A DNA stretch of 64,000 nucleotides from Isoetes taiwanensis (Eukaryota > Streptophyta > Lycopodiopsida > Isoetales > Isoetaceae): NCBI GenBank assembly GCA_021234155.1, contig JAJEKV010000090.1, forward strand, positions 2,720,479 through 2,784,478. Direction: 5' to 3'. The notes under the pieces are model-generated. The model ran no database searches. It had not been told where the DNA came from and worked only from the letters and a program-made list of their open reading frames with translations. Both the position numbers and the translations under genes were made by a program. Numbering within the stretch: the first letter of the stretch is position 1; every line of letters starts with the position of its first letter. Positions 56,341 through 64,000 of the stretch are shown in pieces.

Positions 56341-59300
56341 ACTTTCATTACCTAATCAGATAGGGAAATTCATAAGATTATAGAGATAGGAATTTCAAAT
56401 GCTCTTGATATTAATAAATCAACATGTTTGAAGTACAGTGCAAGCCTGTTTTGCAATGAAAGCTAGCCAAGGAGCATCAAATGATTCAAAGTTTGCTTTA
56501 CGCCATAGCTAGCTCAGAAATCGCGCGTGTAATTCAAACAAATATTCTGCAGTTCACAGAAATCAGAACATGAAGAAATCTGAAACGAAGAAATCTGTAA
56601 ATCTGAGAAAACTTATCTGGTTTCTTTTCTAATGCAGCATCCAGGCAGGAAAGAACTATGTTACTGCTGAATATAGCGTTGGAGGTGCGTTCCCTCTAAA
56701 TAAAACCTTCCCATCTGTTTGTTTGGAATTTGAATTGAGTCACCGAAACTAAATCTGACAGTTACTATACTATGTTTGGCACTTACTATAATATTCTTGG
56801 CATTCATTATGCTCACAGCACAATTTGGTGCCAGCCTCGCCCCACAAAAGGGGGGGATGGGGGGGACATGCCAAGTGATCCATTACAACGTGCTTTGACC
56901 CATGAGTAAATCTAAAGTTAATAATTTAGGTGAGATAATTGTACTTTTGACACTTGAAGATTGGAATATGGGTTTATGATCAGTTGGCAAGGGACACATG
57001 CGGTTACGGTCATGAAAACTTGCGGAGTTTTAAGCCATAAGTGCGGGATTTGTAGTTTCCACATTAGATGCACTATTTAATTCCTTAGTTATGAAAAGTG
57101 GGTTTTTAATTGGATTATTAAAAACCTTAGCTAACAATTGTTAAAGATAAATTAAAGGGCAGAACCTTGGAGATTAAGAGAAGTTGGGCCGAGAGAGCTA
57201 TATGAGGCATATGGGGACTTCTGAATGTGGCTATGGCGTGGATCACTGCTAACCTAAGTGTACTATAAGTTTCTAAGCTGCTGCACTATATTTTATCAAG
57301 AGCATCATAGCTAATAGATTCAAAGTATGAACAGTATGGGATGTTTTATTTCTTATGGAGGGAATGGATAATCTGAGATGCTTCGTATTTACTATGGGAG
57401 ATTGATTAGTAGCATGATACGTCAACATGGGTAAGTTGTATGGACAACATCGACAATAATATGATTGAGGCACATGTTTAGCAAATATTCTAATGAACAT
57501 CACATGTTATGGTCTTTGCGTTGCTCCACAGTTGTTTTGGTATTCCATGTCTATTGGATCCTCTGGGGCCGAACTTCCAGGTTTGGTGGCCTCGACTGTT
57601 CGGGCATTACTCATGTCATCTGCGTTTCTTTGATACGTTCTTGTGCTTTGTGATACCGGGAGTGGCATCCGGGGGAAGGAAGGAAGGAAATTTTAACGTC
57701 CACGGGATGCACCTCAACTCTTGTGACTCCATGGTAAGAGGTCCTTCAGCACCAGAGGTGGGCTGGTTGTGCTTATATCCTTGTTATCCAAGATCTCCAG
57801 AGCATTTCCATGCATGGCAGTGGCAGCCAGGGATCCCATTTAGTCATGAGGACTAACCCCATTCAGTGTATATGCAATGAGTAAGCAAGGCAATGGTCAG
57901 GTGAATGGCGAGATTGGGATCGTGGTTGAGTTGAAAGCTTCTAGATTATTTGATGAGTTAAATATTGTGAATATATTGAGGATAATGTTTCCTAGATACT
58001 GTTACAAGTGATCGTGATTATATTACAATTGATCTTGGATTATTTTGAGTAAGAAGATTCAATTCTTCACCCATACTATCAACCTAGAAATAGTGCAAGT
58101 TTTGACAAGATCCCCGTTTCTTATTTTGGGTCTACATGAACATGGATGCAAAAACTTCAGTTCAAAATATAAAGGGAAATCACACTAGTGAGGAAAACTG
58201 TAGGACTGACATAGCACCATAGCAAAAGGGAATTCTAGATCTGATACATTCTCAATTTAAGGGGTTTAGATCTATCTGTCTTGGCTAAAAGCGGCCATAG
58301 TTACCTCTAGGATAGACCAACATGTTGGCAAAAATTCAGTTCAAACGAGATGGCAAAGTACATGAATTAGGAAGATTTGTAGCTTTGCACAATCTATGTT
58401 TGGTCGAGTTATAGTTAGCATTTCATGCTAAAATTTTATGGCATGTTATATTCAGACTAAGTGAATATGCTGGCAAAATTTTAGATCAAAACATCAAGGT
58501 ATGCTTCTAAGTTAATGCAAAAAATACAGATCTTGTACTCTTACAAAGATTATGATGCCAAAAATGAAGAATAATTCTACAAAGTTCAAAAAAATCATTT
58601 GTATAAGCGATCCATACCAAGAATCACCAAGCAAAAGTCTATGTAACGCCTTCTGGAAGCTGCAATCAATCTGCAATGAAATAACAAGCCTACGAGTACG
58701 ATTTCTTTCTTCTAGCATCACAATGCTATTAAAACATTAGGCTCCCTCGGTCCATGCCATTTCTATCGAACAAATAAGAAGGGATCCAGCCAGTTGAATG
58801 GAGCATCTTTTCAACTGGCTCCATTCAAGATCACAAATGTTTAAGCTTACTTATTACACAGATTCAAAATAGACTGTTAAAACTGGAAAATCCATATCCA
58901 CATGCATATTTCTATAGATAAGATTGAGTTGCAAAAAAACGTCATCATCGCATTATTTGATACAAGAATCAGGTTGCAATGTCAGAGCACAAGAAGCACT
59001 TTACCCCAAAATTTGCAAGAATCAATGTTATTGCACTGCAATTATTTGATCAGAGATTCTAGACACATGAGACGGCAGAGAAAATCTGGCAAGCGCACTT
59101 CCAAGAGGAAAATTAAGGATCATTTGAAGATTATGGAAATAAGCAAGATTCAGATGGACTATAAAGTAATATGATGCATCTTTTCCTCAAACAAGGAAAA
59201 TAATTACGTGAATACAAGTCCTAAGAAGGAATCGATTCTCTGCACAGTCAAAAAATTGAAAATTAAGTATTAGCATCCCATGCTAGTGTTAGGATTATAA

Positions 59301-59790
59301 TGATAAATATCTAGCCTTTAATTTACTTGTTTCCTTGAAATGCAATGTTTCAAGTATTAAATAGATATAATAACCTTAATACAAAACCATGAAGAAGAAA
59401 TTTACAATTTTAGCACTTAAATCAATCTATCTCCTTCGATAACTAGGGCATCCATTATTCAATGAATCCAAAGTATACAATACTGCTCGATAATCTCTGA
59501 TCATCCTCATTGGTTTTATAAGTAGGCACCAATCCTTCCAGAATCGGCACTGAGCATGATCGACCGTTTCGCTCCATTCTAAGTTTGAAATAATAAGCCT
59601 GGCAGTCTGCTATTTGACCGAGATCTTCTTTGCTTCTTAACCATTGAACCTAAGGTTCTTAATAATAATAAAGATGATCATTGAACCTTAGGTTATAAAT
59701 GTAATAGTGTTAACCTTTGCTATTGCCCATAGGTTAACCTATGATTAATGTAATGCCTTTGCTCCCTTTGTACAGATCTTCATAATTGCA
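56341..59790. other. 3.4 kb intergenic, no gene recognised
   Basis: No coding domain is recognised. The plus ORF at 57509-57856 overlaps others and ends beside a (GGAA)n run (57670-57690), reminiscent of the simple-repeat tails of the 24.2-kb LINE family. A G-rich run lies at 56849-56866. A pair of overlapping hairpins lies at 58788-58828. Confidence 0.4.
58788..58828 (+). other. Two mutually exclusive hairpins
   Basis: AGCCAGTTGAA (58788-58798) pairs with TTCAACTGGCT (58810-58820). TTGAATGGAGC (58794-58804) pairs with GCTCCATTCAA (58818-58828). Both stems are perfect 11-bp stems and share bases, so only one can form at a time. Confidence 0.8.
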
Positions 59791-59952
59791 TCACACCATA
59801 TACATCTTTAACAATCTGTAAAATTGTCTTGAACTGTAGCTGTCTAGATAATATTCTGTGATAAGTCTCTGACCACCATTATATGATAGTTTTTCTTAAC
59901 TCTTCACTGTAAACCATGCAAACCATATTATAATATGAACTTAATTCTCACA
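59791..59952 (-). mobile_element. Start of the Copia-2 3' LTR
   Basis: On the minus strand TGTGAGAATTAAGTTCAT follows the purine tract AAGGGAGAG (59961-59953). The 162 bases shown here recur at 50633-50794 in the opposite direction. The LTR probably continues below 59791, but its end (CA) is not defined. Confidence 0.75.
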
Positions 59953-60448
59953 CTCTCCCTTCATATTATAATCTCTGCAATTTATCAACCTTCTCAAATA
60001 ACTGAATTTGGAGTCTGTCAATGGTTTTGTAAGGATATCTGCTAGCTGTTGATCTGTATGAACATATTGAACCTTTATAATGTTCCTGTTCACCAAATCT
60101 CTAATAAAATGTACTTCTAGTTCGATATGTTTGGTCCTCTCATGTAATATAGGGTTTTTTGTCATGGCAATGCAACTTAGAGAATGGATCTTTTTGGCAC
60201 ATTCCCAATTCACTCAATATCCTTCTACTCCAAACTATCTCTTTGGCTGCAAGAGTGGTTGCTGAGTATTCTGCTTCTGCAGATGAAAGGGCTATAGCAT
60301 TCTGCTTTTTACATTTCCATGATATAGGTCCTCCCAGCATTAAAATAAATCCTGATCTAGACTTTCTCTCATCAAGGTCACCTGCCCAGTCTAAGTCACA
60401 ATATGACTCTAAATTACAATTGTGTGAATCATACACAATTCCATGATT

Positions 60449-60602
60449 TATTTATTTATTTTTTTTGAAGGACGAAAGCCAAAAAGTTTATTAATCAGAG
60501 AAAAAGTACAAAATTTACATGTCTTATCTAACTGTGTAAGCACACAGAGATGCTACAGGAGCACGAGCCTGGAGCACAATGTACTTACTCCAGAATAGGA
60601 GA
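60449..60602 (-). mobile_element. Very short L1 3' tail inserted in Copia-2 RNase H
   Basis: On the minus strand the insert ends GATTAATAAACTTTTTGGC, TTTCGTCCTTC and then A-rich (AAAAAAAATAAATAAATAAA). The L1 at 16.45 kb ends GGATAATAAAGGCTCAAGTC, CTTC and A-tract, so this is the same 3' terminus. It lies between the codons for YLKGTI and NHGIVYDS-like sequence of the host Copia. About 150 bp only. No clear target duplication. Confidence 0.7.
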
Positions 60603-62237
60603 CTATGGTCCCCTTCAAATATCTAATCACCCTTTTTGCTGCCTGCCAATGCATCATTCCAAAATTATTACTGTACCTGCTTAACATATTGACAGCATAG
60701 GATATGTCAGGTCTGGTACAATTAGCCAGATAAAGCAAACAACCAGTTTATTCCTTGTATGGTAATTCTTGAACTTCGACCCTTTCCTTGTCATTCTGAG
60801 GGCATTATTCCTTTGACATTTTATGCCCTGGCACCATTGGTGTTCTGACTGCCTTACAATTCTCCATATTAAACCTCTTAAGGATTCCCATGATATTCTG
60901 ACCCTGAGATAAGGCCATAACTTTGTTTTTTCTGTCTCTATAAACTTCAATGCCTAGAAATTTTTTGAGTTCTCCTAGATAGTCATTTTGAACCTGTTTT
61001 TCAAAATATCTTTGCATTTTTGGAGTATGCTTAAATTATTGCTTACCATAACATTGTCATCAACATATAATGCACCCTTAGATATATGTCCATACACAAA
61101 TACCACTGTCTTGGTGATTGCTTCAATCCATACGCTGCTCTTTTGAGTTTCCAAACCTTGTCTTTTCCTTGTTCAAAACCAGGGGGCTGTCCTCCTCTAA
61201 TTTTGCATTAAGGAAGGCTGTGGTAACATCCATATGATGTGCCTCCAGATTTTGAGCATTTGCCATTGCTAATAGCATTCGAATGCTTGTCAATTTTACA
61301 ATGGGAGAGAATGTATCCTCATAATCAATCCCTTGCTTTTGAGAGAATCCCTGTGCCACAAGCCTTGCCTTATGTTTGATTACATTTCCTTCATTGCCCT
61401 GTTTTACTTTGTAAATCCATTTGCATCCAACTGCATTTCTACCTTTAGGTAGATCCACTAATTCAAATGTTTCAGTTCTTTTAAAGGCATTTAGCTCCTC
61501 TTCCATTGCATTAATCCATTCCTTTGCATCTGTACTGCTCAATGCTTCTTCAATTGTCTTAGGTACTTCAAAATCAATCATTGCTAAGATTTCTATAAGA
61601 TTTATCTCAGTTGTATTATGTTTTAACCTTCTACTTCTACCTGAAGCTCTACCAAATAATTCAAGACTAACCTCTTTTGCTTCATCCTGCAAAATTTGAG
61701 CACTTGATCTCCTTGTAAGCTGAGCTTTGGCTTTGGTTGGTTGTTCCTTTTGTTCATTGATCTCCTCATCTCCTTGTACTTGTTGTACCTGCACATTAGT
61801 GACTTTATTCTCCTGCAATATTGTTGAGTCAGTTTCAGAGTCATCATCATATATACTTGAGAGCTTATCTAGTTGTTGCATGTTTTGAACTAATTCCTTT
61901 TGTTCTATTGCAACAATAGGTGTTTTTGTATCTTTATAGTGTTGACTTTCATCAAAGATAACATCCCCCAACATCCCTACTGATCACCACTTTCCTTTTT
62001 GCAGGGTCAAACAGTCTATAAGCTTTGGATTGCTCATCATATCCCACAAGATAAGCAATTCGAGCTCTAGTTTTTTCCTTTGTTCTTTAGGAACATGCAC
62101 CAAACTCAAACACCCATAGCTTTTTAGCTTTTCAAAATTAGGTTTCCTGCCTGACCAAAGCATTTCTGGTAATGATCCATTTATACTTGATGATGGAATT
62201 ATATTTTGCACTTCTACTGCAGTCCTAACTGCTTCTT

Positions 62238-62559
62238 GGGTGAAAGCATGCTAGGGTGTACCATATAAATTACCTTTTAGGGAGTGCAAAACTACCCAAA
62301 AAAGTACCCAGTACTGAGTACTGGGAACTTGCACAAATGTCTCAATAAACAATAAGTTTGAGAGTTGATTGATTTATTTTAGTTTCTAATGTTATGATTA
62401 TCCTTTGATACTACAGTTTGACATGTTATTGACCTTCAATTCAATTTTTTTTTATTGATTTTAGTGGAAAGAAAACTATGAAAGTACCAGATTTAAAAGT
62501 ACCCAGTGTAGGTACTTTTGAGGGTTCCAAAAGTGGTACACCGTAGCATGCTTTCACCC
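62238..62559. mobile_element. 322-bp TIR MITE with apparent 4-bp TSD, in Copia-2 integrase
   Basis: The left terminus GGGTGAAAGCATGCTAGGGT (62238) and the reverse complement of the right terminus match over 26 bp with one difference. TCTT is duplicated at 62234-62237 and 62560-62563. Removing the element restores the Copia reading NYLWEEAVRTAVEVQN. The interior carries AGTACTGAGTACTGGG-like inverted GTAC motifs and no ORF. GGG-start termini suit PIF/Harbinger, but a 4-bp TCTT duplication does not, so the superfamily is open. Confidence 0.85.
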
Positions 62560-63069
62560 TCTTCCCATAAATAATTTGGTAAACCCGTGTGTTTGAGCAT
62601 TGCCCTCACATCATTTAATATTGTTCTATTTTTTCTCTCTGCTACGCCATTCTATTGAGGAGAATGTGAACAAGTCAACTGTCTTTTTATTCCTCTTGTC
62701 TTACAAAAGCCTTTAAATCTTCCAGATAAGTATTCTCCACCTCTATCTGAACGTACACATTTAACTTTATTTCCTGTTTCAAGTTCAACTTCTGCAATAA
62801 ATTCTTTGAATGCCTCAAAGGCCTCATCTTTAGTTCTCAAACATTTCACCTTTGCCTTTCGACTGAAATCATCTATAAATGTGATAAAATATTTCTTTCC
62901 TGTAATTCCTCTTACGTTAAGAGGTCCACATAAATCAGTATGCACTACTTCCAATATTCCCTTTGATCTCTTGAATGATAGTCTAGCATGTTTCCCAACC
63001 ATGCATCCATAGCACACCTTATTTTCACTTTCCAATTTGCAATTTTCAATTTGTTTATTTGATCTAGCT

Positions 63070-64000
63070 CTCTTGGGGCCCTAAAAGGCCATGGAGTGCT
63101 CATTACAAGTTATTATCTGTTCTTAAGCAATAAACTACGGTGTGCATCCACCATTTTGATACAGTGTCCTAAACTGTAAGACGACAAAGACAATAATGCT
63201 TGAAAATAAAAAAAAAAAAACTGGAAATCAACTCTAGCCCGTATATCGCTGTATGCCAGACAGTGAACAAACACATGGTTCTCGTCCTCAATACTGCCTG
63301 TGTCACACAATTTGCAGATCCGCTCCTCCATTGGAATCTTTGACCATCTGCCAGTTTCCACTTCTAATCTGTGTGAACATGTCCTGTAGCGGGCGATGAG
63401 GTGTTTCAGGATCTCGGAATGTCAGCCAACAAGTACTCTTGGTGCTTATATTCTTCCATTGGGTTCACAGTGAGGCGATAGAGTTTCATCCTGCTGCCAG
63501 GGTCCTGCTATAGTCTCCCAACTGCTAGCCTTTCTACAAGAGCTCGGGCATCGGCTTTACAATCTGGCCAATTACTCTCCTGCACCCCCCATCGGCCTGC
63601 CCATTCCATGACGTCATGCATCCAGCCTAGCTGTTCAGAAGCCATCATTGCTTGATGAGACAAGCGGTCATCAGAATGCTCACGAATCCTGTTAACATAA
63701 CTGATGGTTTGAAATAATGCTTCTAATTCCAAAGGGAACATACCTGCCTCAGCTAATATTATTGCATATGGTATTTGGATTTTGACGCCCAATTCTTCTC
63801 GTAGGAACAGTTTCTGGACTGCTTCAATCTGTCCCCAAAGCTTTGCAGAAGTGGTCGGCCCCCAAACCAGAACTCCATACAACAACACAGGTTGAACCAA
63901 GGATTTGAAAAGTTTTTCTTAAGCGCCCAATCATACAAGGAAATTCTGGAACATTTGACTTGCATACTGTATAACGCTGCTTTCCCCCCTGTAGCTCTCC
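63070..64000 (-). mobile_element. LINE 3' half ('LLYGV-VWG' family), runs off right edge
   Basis: Minus strand: SLYDWALKKNFSNPWFN (about 63930), then MVQPVLLYGVLVWGPTT (63900), LWGQIEAVQKLFLREELGV, ALVERLAVGRL (to 63508). After a short gap come GRWSKIPMEERICKLCDTG, SIEDENHVFVHC (about 63290) and a stop near 63113. Same family as 24.2 and 6.2 kb. Its 3' UTR with a GGCCTTTTAGGGCCCC hairpin (about 63080-63100) abuts Copia-2 pre-integrase sequence at about 63065, so it was probably inserted into Copia-2. RT catalytic motifs, if present, lie outside the window. Confidence 0.85.

Larger units (their letters stand above)
59941..63062 (-). mobile_element. Ty1/Copia retrotransposon 2, nested and broken
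   Basis: Minus strand, from the 5' side: NKVCYGCMVGKHARLSF (pre-integrase, about 63030). The integrase has HTDLCGPL, DDFSRKAKV and SDRGGEYLSG, with a stop within HSPQ*N. Then the MITE at 62238-62559. Next comes MLWSGRKPNFEKLKSYGCLS. The RT has GCKWIYKVKQG, KARLVAQGFSQKQGIDYEDT and HHMDVTTAFLNAKLEED, then YVDD near 61060 and LKKFLGIEVYRDR. The RNase H has NCTRPDISYAVNMLSRYSNN; it is then split by an L1 tail (60449-60602) and resumes CDLDWAGDLDERKSRSGF, SSAEAEYSATT, HIELEVHFIRDLV. The stop is at 59941-59943. Many frameshifts. Gag and protease lie beyond the LINE at 63.07 kb or are lost. It is the same lineage as Copia-1 (shared HTDLCGPLNV, SRKS-SG, AEAEY spacing) but clearly diverged. Confidence 0.95.

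Noticed and set aside
57509-57856. 115-codon plus ORF
   Set aside because: It overlaps another ORF, crosses a GGAA microsatellite and lacks any motif.

Overview
The window reads as nuclear DNA of a land plant with a large, repeat-rich genome. The signs are AT-rich intergenic DNA, spliceosomal introns, plant-type gene families (SCARECROW-like GRAS, PPR, U-box kinase, atypical HLH) and many nested retrotransposons. Species cannot be fixed from sequence alone. A non-flowering vascular plant such as a fern fits the repeat style, but that is an inference.

Only two genes look intact. One is a five-exon ZNHIT2-type HIT zinc-finger gene on the minus strand (39348-41400; 410 aa after splicing). The other is a single-exon atypical HLH regulator of the IBH1/bHLH147-150 type (10610-11245, plus) with a TATA box at 10044. 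Host-gene relics are a SCARECROW-like GRAS pseudogene split by a MITE (42777-44278), a PPR E-domain relic (15265-15770), a PPR motif remnant (35160-35262) and a U-box-type kinase relic (33310-34020).

Layout. 1-718: edge of a degraded minus-strand CACTA-associated-like ORF. 2359-5906: a long, broken plus-strand gene of unknown family with a ParB/sulfiredoxin-like 'GNHS' segment, preceded by tandem repeats and bracketed by repeated GCGATC-type palindromes. 6165-6900: LINE 3' end and a tRNA-like SINE. 10.0-11.3 kb: HLH gene, with a 28-nt exact U6 snRNA core in its leader on the opposite strand. 11.3-15.3 kb: AT-rich tandem duplications. 16.4-18.06 kb: 5'-truncated L1 with a 15-bp target-site duplication (TSD). 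18.1-20.7 kb: pyrimidine-rich DNA with a 148-bp tandem repeat and a 61-nt hairpin. 22.4-25.4 kb: LINE ORF1 and a second LINE 3' end. 25.4-31 kb: mostly featureless. 31.5 kb: probable Ty3-like 3' boundary. 32.6 kb: perfect 102-bp spacerless palindrome. 33-38 kb: gene relics and foldback elements. 39.3-41.4 kb: ZNHIT2. 42.3-46.6 kb: GRAS pseudogene, MULE-like MITE, L1, hAT MITE. 47.6-50.3 kb: longest L1. 51.3-56.3 kb: Copia-1 abutting a LINE fragment that carries a second hAT MITE. 59.9-63.06 kb: Copia-2 with a MITE and an L1 tail inside it and a LINE at its 5' side. 63.1-64 kb: that LINE runs off the window.

At least two non-LTR groups are present. One is an L1-like poly(A) family (16.4, 44.6, 47.6, 60.5 kb). 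The other is a 'LLYGV-VWG' family ending in short tandem repeats instead of poly(A) (6.2, 24.2 and probably 63.1 kb). No operon-like gene co-operation is visible: most of the window is layered transposon insertion.
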